From positions 1 through 64,000 of the forward strand of contig NZ_SMJU01000021.1 of assembly GCF_004348825.1 (NCBI RefSeq): a DNA stretch of 64,000 nucleotides, read 5' to 3'. The DNA comes from Arundinibacter roseus (GTDB lineage: Bacteria; Bacteroidota; Bacteroidia; Cytophagales; Spirosomataceae). This document shows positions 54,788-64,000 of this stretch, piece after piece (position 1 is the stretch's first letter; every line of letters starts with the position of its first letter). The notes under the pieces are model-generated. The model was not told the DNA's origin, did no database searches, and was given only the letters and a program-made list of their open reading frames with translations. The translations under genes and the position numbers were made by a program.

Positions 54788-55408
54788 ATGCCAACAAAAC
54801 CAACTATTCGTCCAAAAGAAAATCCATTTACTAAGCGCAGGGAGCCGCTTAATTTTATGCTTTGGCTGGGAATTGCCGGCAGTATCCTGATTTTTACAAT
54901 TCTGCTTGGTATATACATTGTACGCAAAGCAGGCCCAAACTGGTCTCAAACGCCACTTCCGGGCGTTTTTTGGCTAAGTACCTTTGTGATCGTTCTGAGT
55001 AGCCTAAGTATTCATGAAGCAGGGGTTGCTTTCCGCAAAGAGCGTTTTGTGCTGTATCGCTATTGTTTGGGAATGACTTTCGTGGCGGGGGCCTTGTTTG
55101 CAGGAATGCAGGCCTACGGCTGGATGGAACTGATTGCGCAGGACATTCAGATGAAGAATAACCCTTCTGCCGGATTTGTTTATCTGCTCACAGGCCTGCA
55201 CCTGCTACACATTGCGGGTGGACTGGTTTTTCTGGCCATTCTGATGCGCGAATCGATCAAAAATAAAAGCTATGTGGATTCATTCGTTTATAGTGTTAAT
55301 CCACCCAACCGGCTAAAATTGAAACTATTGACCACATACTGGCACTTCGTGGACGTTTTGTGGATCTACCTGTTTCTGTTTTTGCTCTACCACCACGCCG
55401 CCTCCTGA
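54788..55408 (+). CDS. Haem-copper oxidase subunit III family protein
   Basis: 206 residues. After a basic cytoplasmic head there are five hydrophobic helices, matching five-helix bacterial subunit III: LGIAGSILIFTILLGIYI near 27-44, GVFWLSTFVIVLSSLSIHEA near 58-77, CLGMTFVAGALFAGMQAYGW near 93-112, the lipid and structural motif YLLTGLHLLHIAGGLVFLAI near 136-155, and TTYWHFVDVLWIYLFLFLL near 181-199. It stabilises subunit I in cytochrome c or quinol oxidases. Subunits I and II are not next to it. Confidence 0.92.
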   Translation: MPTKPTIRPKENPFTKRREPLNFMLWLGIAGSILIFTILLGIYIVRKAGPNWSQTPLPGVFWLSTFVIVLSSLSIHEAGVAFRKERFVLYRYCLGMTFVAGALFAGMQAYGWMELIAQDIQMKNNPSAGFVYLLTGLHLLHIAGGLVFLAILMRESIKNKSYVDSFVYSVNPPNRLKLKLLTTYWHFVDVLWIYLFLFLLYHHAAS

Positions 55409-55417
55409 ACGTTCGGT

Positions 55418-56635
55418 TTACGGCTTTAAGACAACCTTAAAACTACGATACGCCAGCACGGTGCTGATGAGCGTAAGTACAGCTCCCATCAATAAAGGCG
55501 CCCCTGGAAAATACAGACTGGTAGAATCCTGCGTAAAATAGGCAAAAAGTCCTGCCATGAGCGGTGGTCCTATAATGGACGTTACGCTTTGCAGGCTCGT
55601 GAGTCCGCCCTGAAGCTCGCCTTGCTCATTGGCCGGTACCTGTGTAGAAATCAGCCCCTGAATGGCCGGGCCGGCAATGCTTCCCAAAATGTACGGAACC
55701 ATAAAAATGTACATCATCCAGCCTTGCGAGGCAAAAGCAAATAGCGTAAAACCAATGGAATAGAGCAACAGACCCATGTACACGCTTTTTTCCTGACCCA
55801 ATTTTGGAATAATGAGGCGAATCAACCCACCCTGAACCAAGGCACTCAGCACGCCAACAGCCCCGAGCGAATAGCCTACCTGCGCTTCATTCCACGAAAA
55901 TTTTTCCATGGTATAGTACGACCACACGCCTTGCACAGCGTGCGACGCTATGTACACAAGCACCAACGAAGCAATCAGACCGGAGATTACCGGGAATTTG
56001 CGCAAATGCCGCAGCGAGCCCGCCGGATTTGCCCGTTTCCAGTTGAACGGACGGCGGTTTTCAGGTTTTAGAGATTCAGGTAAAACAAAATATCCGTACA
56101 GCCAATTTAATAATGAAAGTGCCGCAGCGGCCAGAAATGGCACCCGGGAGCCGTACTGTCCCAACAGCCCACCCAATACCGGGCCAATGATAAATCCCAA
56201 CCCGAAGGCCGCACCCAACAATCCGAAATTCTGCGCTCGTTTTTCAGGGGTACTCACATCGGCAATGTAAGCGGCACCGGTGGTAAAACTTGCACCCATA
56301 ATTCCTGCAATAATTCGCCCCACAAAAAGCCACCCGATAGTGGGCGCATAGGCAAGAAACAGGTAGTCGAGCCCAAACCCAAACAAAGACGCCAGCAATA
56401 CGGGCCTGCGCCCGAACTGATCGCTGAGGCCGCCAATGATGGGCGCGCACAAAAACTGAACAAAAGCGTACGTAAAAAGCAGCCAACCACCATAACGCGA
56501 TGCATCGCTCAGGCTGCCGCCGATGAGTTCTGAAATAAGTTTGGGAAGAATAGGAATGATGATTCCGATACCGGTAATGTCTAAAAGCAGCGTTATAAAA
56601 ATAAAGACAAGCGCAGCAGGGCGTTTTTCTGACAT
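55418..56635 (-). CDS. MFS transporter, TetA-like (multidrug or tetracycline efflux type)
   Basis: 405 residues with about 12 hydrophobic helices. The MFS motif A is [16 protein letters not shown] near 68-83, followed by [20 protein letters not shown] and [20 protein letters not shown] in pieces near 86-127, the motif B/C region of the 12-helix drug/H+ antiporters (TCR family). The second half includes [20 protein letters not shown] near 330-349, the repeated motif A-like loop. Whether it exports an antibiotic is unknown. A possible -7 element on the minus strand is at 56662-56655. It is convergent with the oxidase subunit gene (9-nt gap). Confidence 0.9.
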   Translation of the reverse strand: MSEKRPAALVFIFITLLLDITGIGIIIPILPKLISELIGGSLSDASRYGGWLLFTYAFVQFLCAPIIGGLSDQFGRRPVLLASLFGFGLDYLFLAYAPTIGWLFVGRIIAGIMGASFTTGAAYIADVSTPEKRAQNFGLLGAAFGLGFIIGPVLGGLLGQYGSRVPFLAAAALSLLNWLYGYFVLPESLKPENRRPFNWKRANPAGSLRHLRKFPVISGLIASLVLVYIASHAVQGVWSYYTMEKFSWNEAQVGYSLGAVGVLSALVQGGLIRLIIPKLGQEKSVYMGLLLYSIGFTLFAFASQGWMMYIFMVPYILGSIAGPAIQGLISTQVPANEQGELQGGLTSLQSVTSIIGPPLMAGLFAYFTQDSTSLYFPGAPLLMGAVLTLISTVLAYRSFKVVLKP

Positions 56636-56654
56636 GATCTTCTAAAAAATTTTA

Positions 56655-56662
56655 CAAAAATA
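56655..56662 (-). promoter_or_regulatory. Possible -7 element of the MFS gene
   Basis: Minus-strand TATTTTTG matches TAnnTTTG, 19 nt before the ATG. No clear -33 element. Confidence 0.4.
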
Positions 56663-56823
56663 CGCTTAATTTTTCAGCACAGAACCCCGCTTCGACGGCA
56701 ATTTATTTGGCGTGGCGTCTGCTACTGGTTTTGTGTTGGGAGTAATTTCCTGATTTTTCGTCTTTGTTTTAGTACAAAATCGAACGAACTGTCAGACAGT
56801 GACTTTATATAAGTAACCCATTT

Positions 56824-58539
56824 ATGCCTTACCTGAATCTGGAATCTCAAAAAGCCCGCACCTACGATGCCATCGTGGTCGGAACGGGTATAAGCGGCGG
56901 ATGGGCCGCCAAAGAATTGACCGAAAAAGGCCTCCGCACGCTGATTCTGGAACGCGGGCGTGACGTAAAACACGTAACGGACTACCCTACGGCCAACAAA
57001 CAGCCCTGGGAATTTGAACACCGGGGCTTACCGCCGCTTGCGCTTCGTGAGCAAAATCCAATTGTGAGCAAGCACTATATTTTTCGGGAAGATGCCATGC
57101 ATTTTGTGGTTCGGGACGCCGACCATCCCTATGTGCAGGATAAACCCTTCGACTGGATGCGGGGCTATCAGGTGGGTGGGCGGTCGCTGCTGTGGGCACG
57201 ACAAACGCAGCGCTGGTCTGAGTTTGATTTTGAAGGCCCGGCCCGCGATGGATTTGCCATCGACTGGCCGATTCGCTATGCCGACCTGGCACCGTGGTAT
57301 AGCTATGTAGAAAAGTTCGCCGGGATTTCGGGTAACAAAGATGGTCTGCCACAACTGCCCGACGGCGAGTTTTTGCCTCCGCACGAAATGACCTGCGTGG
57401 AAAAGCATTTTAGCCAGCAAATGCACCAACATTACAAAGGCGCACGGCCCGTCATTATTGGCCGGGCAGCACATATTACTGATCCACAACCGATTCATAC
57501 AGAGCAGGGAAGAGCCAAATGTCAGCACCGGGTGATGTGTCAGAGGGGATGTCCATTTGGCGGATATTTTAGCAGTAATTCGTCTACCTTGCCTTGGGCT
57601 GAGCGTACCGGAAAACTCACGCTTCGGCCGGATTCGGTGGTGCATTCCATTATGTATGATGAAAAAAAGCAAAAAGCCACGGGCGTTCGGGTGGTAGACA
57701 GGCATACCAAAGAAATGACGGAATACTATGCCCGAATCATTTTTGTGAATGCGTCAGCCATTAATTCAAACCTGATTTTGCTGAATTCCCGCTCGCACCG
57801 CTTTCCCAATGGTCTGGGAAATGACAATGAACTGATGGGAAAATTCATCGCTTTTCACAACTACCGCGGGCGGGTGTCGGCAGACTACGACGGCTTTCAT
57901 GATAGCACTACCGACGGGCGGCGGCCCAACGGCAGCTACGTACCCCGATTCCGAAATGTTTTTAAACAGGAAACCGACTTCCTGCGAGGGTATGCCACTT
58001 CTTTTTCTTCTTCCAAAAAAGGAAATTCTACCGAAGGCCTTACGGGCGAAGCACTCAAAGCGCAACTCCTGGCGCCCGAAAAAACCGGGTGGAGCATCAA
58101 CGCCCAAATGATGGGTGAAACGCTGCCTAAGCAAAGCAGTTCCGTGCGCCTGCACGAATCCCTGACCGATGCGTGGGGCGTTCCGCAATTGCGTATGTCC
58201 GTTGAGTTTGATGATAATGATATGAAAATGGTGCAGGATTTTTATGATCAATTTTCTGAAATGTTTCAGAAAGCAGGCTTTACCAACATCAAACTGGCAG
58301 ACACGCAGCGCAATCCGGGTAGTGAGAACCACGAAATGGGTGGTGTACGCATGGGGCGTGATCCTAAAACGTCGCTGCTCAATGAATGGAATCAGCTGCA
58401 TGCCTGCCGAAATGTATTTGTGACGGATGGCGCTTGTATGGTGTCTACGGCTACCCAAAATCCTTCGCTGACCTACATGGCCCTCACAGCACGTGCCGCG
58501 GACTATGCCGTGAAAGAACTACGCAAAGGAAATTTATGA
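56824..58539 (+). CDS. GMC-family FAD-dependent oxidoreductase
   Basis: 571 residues. The N-terminal FAD fold is YDAIVVGTGISGGWAAKELT near 14-33 and LILERGRD near 40-47. GYQVGGRSLLWARQTQRWS near 115-133 is the FAD attachment/loop region. The C-terminal part has SENHEMGGVRMGRD near 500-513, with the conserved His pair region, and NVFVTDGACMVSTATQNPSLTYM in pieces near 529-551. It belongs to the branch that includes gluconate 2-dehydrogenase large subunits and sugar 3-dehydrogenases. Those normally pair with a small subunit and a cytochrome; neither is adjacent, so the electron acceptor and the substrate are unknown. There is no Tat signal. Confidence 0.9.
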   Translation: MPYLNLESQKARTYDAIVVGTGISGGWAAKELTEKGLRTLILERGRDVKHVTDYPTANKQPWEFEHRGLPPLALREQNPIVSKHYIFREDAMHFVVRDADHPYVQDKPFDWMRGYQVGGRSLLWARQTQRWSEFDFEGPARDGFAIDWPIRYADLAPWYSYVEKFAGISGNKDGLPQLPDGEFLPPHEMTCVEKHFSQQMHQHYKGARPVIIGRAAHITDPQPIHTEQGRAKCQHRVMCQRGCPFGGYFSSNSSTLPWAERTGKLTLRPDSVVHSIMYDEKKQKATGVRVVDRHTKEMTEYYARIIFVNASAINSNLILLNSRSHRFPNGLGNDNELMGKFIAFHNYRGRVSADYDGFHDSTTDGRRPNGSYVPRFRNVFKQETDFLRGYATSFSSSKKGNSTEGLTGEALKAQLLAPEKTGWSINAQMMGETLPKQSSSVRLHESLTDAWGVPQLRMSVEFDDNDMKMVQDFYDQFSEMFQKAGFTNIKLADTQRNPGSENHEMGGVRMGRDPKTSLLNEWNQLHACRNVFVTDGACMVSTATQNPSLTYMALTARAADYAVKELRKGNL

Positions 58540-58572
58540 TAGCTCGATTTGTTAGAACTTTTTATGGAAATC

Positions 58573-60297
58573 TCACTGATGAACCCGTATGAGAAAGGCG
58601 TCGCTGGCACTTCCATCAAATGGAAGCAAGCGGCCATCCGTATTGGTGATGCCGCTATAGGTCCCGCCCGAAAAAACATCAGATGCATGTACAGCAATAC
58701 AGGTTCCTTCTGAGCTACCTGGGCCACTCAGTTTTTTGACCCATTGACATATCCCTGCAGGGTTGAATTTTGCAACAAAAGCATGTCTGTCTCCTGTATC
58801 ATTTAATGAAATATTGCCAAAGGTAATTGAGCCCTCAAAATAGCCTGAAAGGTATATATTGTCCTGGGAGTCAAGTGCTACGCTGGAGGCGGTTTGCCCG
58901 CCTGGATCAGTATTTTTAATCACCCATAGTGCATTTCCCAGATTATTGTATTTGGCAATAAATACATCAAATCCGGTAGAAGCAGGCACGGCTATTGTAT
59001 CGAAACTGGTAGTTCCCAGGATAAACCCCGTCATGAGTATATCTCCATTGGAGTCAATTGCCAGATCGTAGGCAGCTTCATTTACAGTACCTCCGGCTTT
59101 TTTAAGCCATAGTATTCCGCCATTCGTATTTAATTTAGCCAGAAAAATATCATTTAATCCTGAACTGATGATACTTAACATACCGATTTTCAGTGTATTA
59201 GAAAATCGTCCACAAATGTATACGTTATTATCCTCGTCTGTGGCAATACCAAATCCATAGTCGTTTCCAATATCTCCTGCAGCATCAATCCATTCAAGGT
59301 CACCGGTTGAATTATACTTAGCTATAAAAATATCATTTCCACCTGCTGAGCTAAATGGTTTTTTTAGTACAAAATCCTCAGAAAAACTACCCGTTAGATA
59401 CACATTGTTAGTTTGATCTGTGGTAATATCGAGCCCCTCCATATTGGATGCACTTTCGGCTTTGCGAACCCATTGGGCGGTACCATTATCGGAATATTTG
59501 ACAATAAAAAAATTGTAACTGAGAGGGCTAGAAACTGTAATGGTTCCAAAAGTAACAGTATTCGTAAACGTCCCGGTAACGTACACATTTCCAGCGTTGT
59601 CGAGCGCAATGGCGTTTCCTCGTGAGCCAACGGCTGGTGAGACTGCGTTAACTGCTATACGAACCCAAAGACGATTTCCTGATTTCGAGTATTTTACCAG
59701 AAACATAGAACTGGCTCCGGGTGAAGTGAAGCTTGTATCTCCAATAATAACCGTACCAGAAAAAAATCCGGTTGCATATATATTGCCTAAGGGATCAGTC
59801 ACAACGTCCTGAATTCTTTCTACTCCGGTGCCGTTGATAGTCCAGGCAGTAGCTTCTACCAGGCTTTCGCTTGCGTCCTTATTGCTGCATACCCAGCCCG
59901 ACCGTAGATATGTACGCAGGCAATCGTACGTTTTGTCATAGGCAAGGTCGCCTTCCTTTGGGAATGGCAGCGCTATAATTTCGTCGTAGGTAAGCCGGGG
60001 AGGAAAGTTGTTCAGGGCACTGCTAAGGCATTCCCAACCTGTACTTTTGTAAACTTGCAGGCAGTTAAGCGTAGTGTTAAAAATGACCATACCGTTGGCA
60101 GGTGATGCAATCGAATTTCGTTGCACAGTAGTCATGCGGGGAGGCAAAAATCCTTTGTTCGTACTTTGCAGATCCAAAACCGACGAAGCATTGGGTACTG
60201 CGGCACCATCCCCCATTTTTATTTGTGCAAGGGCAGTTTCAAAAAGAAAGCATGCACCCAAAAAAAGCACGACCGAAAAAGTAAAATTTCTTTTCAT
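58573..60297 (-). CDS. Exported SBBP-type beta-propeller protein with the common head module
   Basis: 574 residues. A signal peptide ends at FETALAQ near 25, then a head module similar to that of the two FG-GAP proteins (ASSVLDLQSTNKGFLPPRMT near 39-58, NGMVIFNTTLNCL near 69-81). From about 150 there are seven repeats of about 57 residues, each with D..GN.YVTG.F...V.F and then F..KY...G...W, as in SBBP/YncE-like propellers. No T9SS sorting domain or catalytic residue is recognised. It is convergent with the GMC gene (33-nt gap). It shares only the head with the cytolysin-cluster propellers, so a common function is uncertain. Confidence 0.85.
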   Translation of the reverse strand: MKRNFTFSVVLFLGACFLFETALAQIKMGDGAAVPNASSVLDLQSTNKGFLPPRMTTVQRNSIASPANGMVIFNTTLNCLQVYKSTGWECLSSALNNFPPRLTYDEIIALPFPKEGDLAYDKTYDCLRTYLRSGWVCSNKDASESLVEATAWTINGTGVERIQDVVTDPLGNIYATGFFSGTVIIGDTSFTSPGASSMFLVKYSKSGNRLWVRIAVNAVSPAVGSRGNAIALDNAGNVYVTGTFTNTVTFGTITVSSPLSYNFFIVKYSDNGTAQWVRKAESASNMEGLDITTDQTNNVYLTGSFSEDFVLKKPFSSAGGNDIFIAKYNSTGDLEWIDAAGDIGNDYGFGIATDEDNNVYICGRFSNTLKIGMLSIISSGLNDIFLAKLNTNGGILWLKKAGGTVNEAAYDLAIDSNGDILMTGFILGTTSFDTIAVPASTGFDVFIAKYNNLGNALWVIKNTDPGGQTASSVALDSQDNIYLSGYFEGSITFGNISLNDTGDRHAFVAKFNPAGICQWVKKLSGPGSSEGTCIAVHASDVFSGGTYSGITNTDGRLLPFDGSASDAFLIRVHQ

Positions 60298-60566
60298 ACA
60301 AATTATTTTAAATGATTACCGAAGTTTTGAGATATGGCAGACTGGTGGTTTATGTGTTTGGTTTTGAACATCAAGAACTTTAATTGCCTGATAAAAAACA
60401 ATTTGGATTAGTGAACGGTCAGGAAGTAGTTTATTCAAAAGGTTGGACGAATCACTGGTATTTAGGTAAAAAATAGTTTCATAATTTTTTACAAAGGGCT
60501 ATCAAAATCAAATAAAACTGGTTTATTAGTAGTAAAATCGTGCAGGAAATAGACCAATGAATTCAT

Positions 60567-61331
60567 ATGTCAATAACCAAAGAAGAAGAAATGGCGGGTA
60601 TGAAAGCCGCTAGTCGGGCAGTGGCAGTTACCTTGCGTGAAATGAGAAACTACGCCCGACCGGGCATGACTACTCAGCAATTGGATGATTTTGGTGGCAG
60701 CGTCCTGAAAAAATTCGGCGCACGATCGGCCCCAAAACTTGCCTACAAATTTCCGGGGCATACCTGCCTGAGTGTCAATCAGGAAATTGCTCACGGAATT
60801 CCGTCAGCCCGAAAAGTATTGCAGGAAGGAGATTTAATAAACATCGACGTATCGGCAGAGCTGAACGGATTTTGGTCTGATAACGGAGGTTCGTTTGTGT
60901 TAGGAGAAGATCATCATGTTCATCAGCCGCTGGTCGAAATGTCCAGGCAGATTTTGAAAAAGGCAATAGCCAACATCCGGGCAGGCGTCAGGATTTCGGA
61001 AATTGGGCGATTGATCGAAACCGAAGCCCGCAAAAACGGCTTTCGGGTTATCAAAAATCTGACCGGACACGGGATTGGCCGAAGCCTTCACGAAGAACCT
61101 CACGAAATTGCCAATTTTTGTGATTCAGGCAACCGGACCCGATTTCGTAAAAATAGCGTCGTAGCCGTGGAAACCTTTATTTCGACGGCCTCAACGATAG
61201 CACTTACACAAGCAGACGGCTGGACTCTCGTAGGCAACCGAGGCGGGCATGTGGCCCAACACGAACATACCCTGGTAGTGACCGATCATAAGCCGCTGAT
61301 CCTGACCGAAGAAAATGAAATTTGGCAATAA
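60567..61331 (+). CDS. map: Type I methionine aminopeptidase
   Basis: 254 residues, usual length. It removes the N-terminal Met of new proteins. The pita-bread metal ligands are visible: Asp in LINIDVSAEL near 91-100, Asp in GFWSDNGGSF near 102-111, His in LTGHGIGRSLHEEP near 168-181, Glu in VAVETFIST near 201-209, and Glu in GGHVAQHEHTLVV near 226-238. CLSVNQEIAHGIPS near 68-81 contains the substrate-side His. It stands apart from the ribosomal operon where map often lies, so a second copy elsewhere would not be surprising. Confidence 0.95.
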   Translation: MSITKEEEMAGMKAASRAVAVTLREMRNYARPGMTTQQLDDFGGSVLKKFGARSAPKLAYKFPGHTCLSVNQEIAHGIPSARKVLQEGDLINIDVSAELNGFWSDNGGSFVLGEDHHVHQPLVEMSRQILKKAIANIRAGVRISEIGRLIETEARKNGFRVIKNLTGHGIGRSLHEEPHEIANFCDSGNRTRFRKNSVVAVETFISTASTIALTQADGWTLVGNRGGHVAQHEHTLVVTDHKPLILTEENEIWQ

Positions 61332-61422
61332 ATAGCCGGTTACTTTAAAAAAGTAAAAAGCAGAATCCTAAACTTTCTTTGTCAACAAAGCGTACCAATT
61401 TTTTATCCTTGATTTTATAAAA

Positions 61423-62202
61423 ATGAACGAACACATTCAACGGATTCAGCAAACTATTGAGCCGCTTCGGCAGCAGATTATCAACCACCCGGTTTACGCC
61501 GCTGTGCAGAATGTAGATGATTTACAGCTCTTTATGCATTACCATGTATACGCTGTCTGGGATTTTATGTCGCTTCTCAAAGCGTTACAAAACAAGCTGA
61601 CGTGTACGACTGTGCCGTGGTATCCGGTGGGATCTGCCGAAACTCGCTACCTGATCAACGAAATCGTGACGGGCGAAGAGTCTGACGTAGATCAGGAAGG
61701 TATGCGCAAAAGCCATTTTGAACTGTACCTCGAAGCCATGCATCAATGTGGAGCTACGACGGAGGCTATTGAAACATTTTTAGAAAATCTACAACGGAAT
61801 GGTAGCTTTTCAGAAGCATTTGACGCCGCCGCCACTCCTCAGGCTGTTCGTGAATTTGTAACCTTTACCTTTAATATTATTCAAAGCGAGAAAGCGTACC
61901 TGCAGGCGGCTATTTTTACCTTTGGCCGGGAAGACCTGATTCCGGACATGTTTCTTTCAATTGTGAACGACCTGCACCGAAATTTCCCTGAGAGTGTTTC
62001 TATCTTCAAATATTATCTCGAACGACACATCGAAGTAGACGGCGGTCATCACAGCCAACTTGCGTTGCAAATGACTGAAAATCTGTGCGGTACAAATGAA
62101 ACCTATTGGCAGGAAGCCGAAGCGGCGATTGTGGCTTCCCTCCAAAAACGGATTGACCTGTGGGATGGCGTTTATCGGGAATTATCGGTTGTGAGCCAGT
62201 AG
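61423..62202 (+). CDS. DUF3050 family protein
   Basis: 259 residues, all-helical. The family pattern is seen in HPVYAAVQNVDDLQLFMHYH near 22-41, followed by VYAVWDFMSLLKALQ near 42-56, ETRYLINEIVTGEESD near 73-88, and YLERHIEVDGGHHSQLA near 197-213. DUF3050 members have a haem-oxygenase/TENA-like fold with conserved His and Glu positions and may be metal-dependent oxidases; no reaction is established to my knowledge. It follows map by 91 bp on the same strand. Confidence 0.88.
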   Translation: MNEHIQRIQQTIEPLRQQIINHPVYAAVQNVDDLQLFMHYHVYAVWDFMSLLKALQNKLTCTTVPWYPVGSAETRYLINEIVTGEESDVDQEGMRKSHFELYLEAMHQCGATTEAIETFLENLQRNGSFSEAFDAAATPQAVREFVTFTFNIIQSEKAYLQAAIFTFGREDLIPDMFLSIVNDLHRNFPESVSIFKYYLERHIEVDGGHHSQLALQMTENLCGTNETYWQEAEAAIVASLQKRIDLWDGVYRELSVVSQ

Positions 62203-62216
62203 GGTTACTTTCAAAA

Positions 62217-63314
62217 TCACGGGGTGGGCAGCCCTCCCGTGATTTCTTTTACTTTATTAAAAAAGCCTTTTTTCCGTTCAGAATTGATGCCCCAGTCTGC
62301 CGGAATACTCTGATAGCCTTCCTCAAAGCCTTCGTCTTTCATGCGGTAGTCAAAATAGCCCCAGGAAGCGTAGGTTTTGATGGCCTGAACGAAGTTGTTG
62401 TCGGGCTTGTCAAAGTCAAAATGATCGTCTTCGTTAAACACAATCGGCTGTCCGCGAAAGCCTTCAACTTCGCGGGTAGTTTTGACCATTTTCGCAATTT
62501 TTGCCGGATCTTTCACCCCGTTGCCGTGTAGCAGCAGATAATCTGACGCAGCCACTACGTTGGGCTTCGGAATAGTGCCACCGCCATAGCTTGTACTTAC
62601 CAAAAACCGATACCCATTTTTTGACTTATCTTTTATGCGGGAAATCAGCTCATGCACTCGCTCAGGTTGCAAAATGGCGTGGTCATACTTTACGTTACAT
62701 TCATTATTTACCTCAATCAGCACATTCCGGTAGCCCTTTTTGAATAGCCAATCCGTAGCTTTATCAACGGCATTAAGCACCGCCGCTTCATCTTTCAGAT
62801 TCTGATCCTGCCCGAAATAAAAATAGCCGAGCATTACCACCATGTTTAGCTTATCGGCCTGATTCAGAATTTTTTCCAGGCGCTTCATGTAGTCCTTGCG
62901 CAGGTTTCCTTTTTCATCAAAAGCAGAATTAACCCAACTACTATTGCCGTAGCCGGTAGGACTTCCGCCTTGTAAATTCATTGTAAAAGAGTTGAGTCCG
63001 TACGAGCGCCACACAGGCATAGCATCTACAAACTCCTGCGTGTTGCGGTCGGGATCCCACTTTTTTGTGTCAGGGTAGGCAAATTTCGTCCGTGTTTCGG
63101 GGTTCAGATCGTCAAAAATACCCTGCACCATGCGGGAGTTCATCAGCAATCCTTCGATTTTGTAGCCGTTCCAGTTTCTGCCTTCGTACGTAAGGCGGTC
63201 ATTGATATAGAATTGACCGTCTTTGATCGTCACGACCGTTTGGCGTTTTTGGGCGTATAGCTTTTCGGAACAAATGCCAACCAGAAAAAGCAGAAGTACG
63301 ATGTATTTTTTCAT
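62217..63314 (-). CDS. Exported glycosidase-like TIM-barrel protein (clan GH-A type)
   Basis: 365 residues. A signal peptide ends at LYAQ near 22. A small beta opening (VVTIKDGQFYINDRLTYEGR near 27-46) precedes a barrel with WRSYGLNSFTMNLQGGSP near 102-119, KLNMVVMLGYFYFGQDQ near 154-170, and the strand NVLIEVNNECNVKYDH near 196-211, where Asn-Glu fits the general acid of clan GH-A. PIVFNEDDHFD near 294-304 would carry the nucleophile Glu. The family number and the substrate are not clear. It is convergent with the DUF3050 gene (14-nt gap). Confidence 0.7.
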   Translation of the reverse strand: MKKYIVLLLFLVGICSEKLYAQKRQTVVTIKDGQFYINDRLTYEGRNWNGYKIEGLLMNSRMVQGIFDDLNPETRTKFAYPDTKKWDPDRNTQEFVDAMPVWRSYGLNSFTMNLQGGSPTGYGNSSWVNSAFDEKGNLRKDYMKRLEKILNQADKLNMVVMLGYFYFGQDQNLKDEAAVLNAVDKATDWLFKKGYRNVLIEVNNECNVKYDHAILQPERVHELISRIKDKSKNGYRFLVSTSYGGGTIPKPNVVAASDYLLLHGNGVKDPAKIAKMVKTTREVEGFRGQPIVFNEDDHFDFDKPDNNFVQAIKTYASWGYFDYRMKDEGFEEGYQSIPADWGINSERKKGFFNKVKEITGGLPTP

Positions 63315-63602
63315 GTTAAAAATTCTAAAAAGTAGAGTCGTGAATTAGTGGTAAAAGAAGCGTTACAAAAAGCCCTACTTACTGCGTCTGTGAGTTTAGT
63401 GAAAATAGCCGCTCGCCGAATCTTTCAAAAGGGTCCTGATTGGATCTGTTCCGAACAAGGGCATTTTAGCCATAGGAATAGAGTAAAAGTTTTCTTTTTA
63501 TGTAAATTAAGTTAACTTGTTATTCCTTCATTCGATCTTCCCCTGCCGTCCTGGCACAACTTTTTCACCGATTGTTTTTACCAAAAAAACATAAACCTGA
63601 CT

Positions 63603-64000
63603 ATGACCCAACCAACCGGCCTACTCGACGATCATTTGCATTGGTATAAAGATGCCATTATTTATGAACTACACATCAAAGCTTTTCGTGATGGAAATGG
63701 GGATGGAATCGGGGATTTTCAGGGAATTATGGAAAAGCTGGACTATCTCGAAGACCTGGGTGTAACGGCAATCTGGCTCTTGCCGTTTTACCCTTCTCCC
63801 CTGCGTGACGACGGCTACGACATTGCCGACTACTACACCATTAACTCCTCGTATGGAGATATTGATCAGTTGAAAGCATTTTTGGATGAAGCGCACAACC
63901 GCAATCTAAAAGTCATTATTGAGCTGGTAATCAACCACACATCCGATCAGCATCCGTGGTTTCAGCGTGCCCGGCAAGCACCCAAAGGTTCGCCCGAGCG
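63603..64000 (+). CDS. treS: Trehalose synthase / GH13 alpha-amylase family, 5' part cut by the window edge
   Basis: 132 complete codons from the ATG at 63603. The opening [20 protein letters not shown] near 14-33 and [20 protein letters not shown] near 37-56, then [18 protein letters not shown] near 61-78, and GH13 region I as [15 protein letters not shown] near 109-123 match maltose alpha-D-glucosyltransferases (TreS), which interconvert maltose and trehalose. The catalytic residues lie beyond the edge, and a C-terminal maltokinase fusion, frequent in this family, cannot be assessed. Confidence 0.88.
   Translation, partial: MTQPTGLLDDHLHWYKDAIIYELHIKAFRDGNGDGIGDFQGIMEKLDYLEDLGVTAIWLLPFYPSPLRDDGYDIADYYTINSSYGDIDQLKAFLDEAHNRNLKVIIELVINHTSDQHPWFQRARQAPKGSPE

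Overview
The window looks like a chromosomal segment of a Bacteroidota bacterium, most probably a Cytophagales member (Spirosomataceae-like). The evidence is a SusC/SusD pair, a protein with a type IX secretion type B sorting domain, promoters of the TTG-N17/20-TAnnTTTG type, start codons without clear Shine-Dalgarno sequences, and the general protein style. The genus is inference only.

Left part (1-7.9 kb). An AT-rich fragment carries the N-terminus of a transposase and a DUF262 gene that seems to have lost its nuclease domain. Core genes follow: ribH, a membrane TPR protein, pdhA and recF. Next is a BlaI-type repressor plus M56 membrane peptidase pair, preceded by three tandem palindromes that look like its operators. 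At 8.1-12.8 kb is a SusC/SusD glycan uptake pair, then an intact YoeB-type toxin-antitoxin pair and a 92-bp inverted repeat in a long gene-poor gap.

13.9-23.7 kb. A PaaE-like iron-sulfur flavoprotein reductase and a class I aminotransferase precede a glucuronate/glucuronoxylan block. This block holds a LacI-family regulator with an added N-terminal zinc ribbon, a single 1100-codon reading frame joining mannonate dehydratase (UxuA) to a GH67 alpha-glucuronidase with a buried signal peptide, a Tat-exported Gfo/Idh/MocA oxidoreductase, and an SDR that may be the fructuronate reductase. Inferred flow: GH67 frees glucuronate from xylan fragments, the SDR reduces fructuronate to mannonate, and UxuA dehydrates mannonate to KDG. 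No uronate isomerase is in the window.

24-30.6 kb is mostly housekeeping: an LRR protein, ruvB, a NUDIX hydrolase, a DMT transporter, der, era and an initiator tRNA-Met.

30.7-40.1 kb is the most unusual region. Right after the tRNA terminator come two tandem paralogous LuxR-type regulators, divergent from a run of five exported proteins: a lipoprotein, a cholesterol-dependent-cytolysin-like pore-forming protein lacking the classical membrane-recognition undecapeptide, a second small lipoprotein, and two paralogous seven-bladed FG-GAP propeller proteins sharing a perfect 101-bp repeat. A decayed RelE/ParE toxin with an intact antitoxin gene and an HNH endonuclease gene follow. I regard this as a candidate accessory island encoding an undescribed cytolysin system.

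40.1-64 kb holds an alpha/beta hydrolase, katG, an oligopeptidase B-like enzyme, an M28 peptidase, an SDR, a T9SS type B cargo with a PorE-like TPR/PD40/OmpA protein, ispE, a cytochrome oxidase subunit III homologue, an MFS transporter, a GMC oxidoreductase, a third propeller protein, map, a DUF3050 protein, a clan-A-like glycosidase, and the start of a trehalose synthase gene cut by the window edge. No rRNA genes or CRISPR arrays were seen. Gene spacing and shared orientation are the only operon evidence available.
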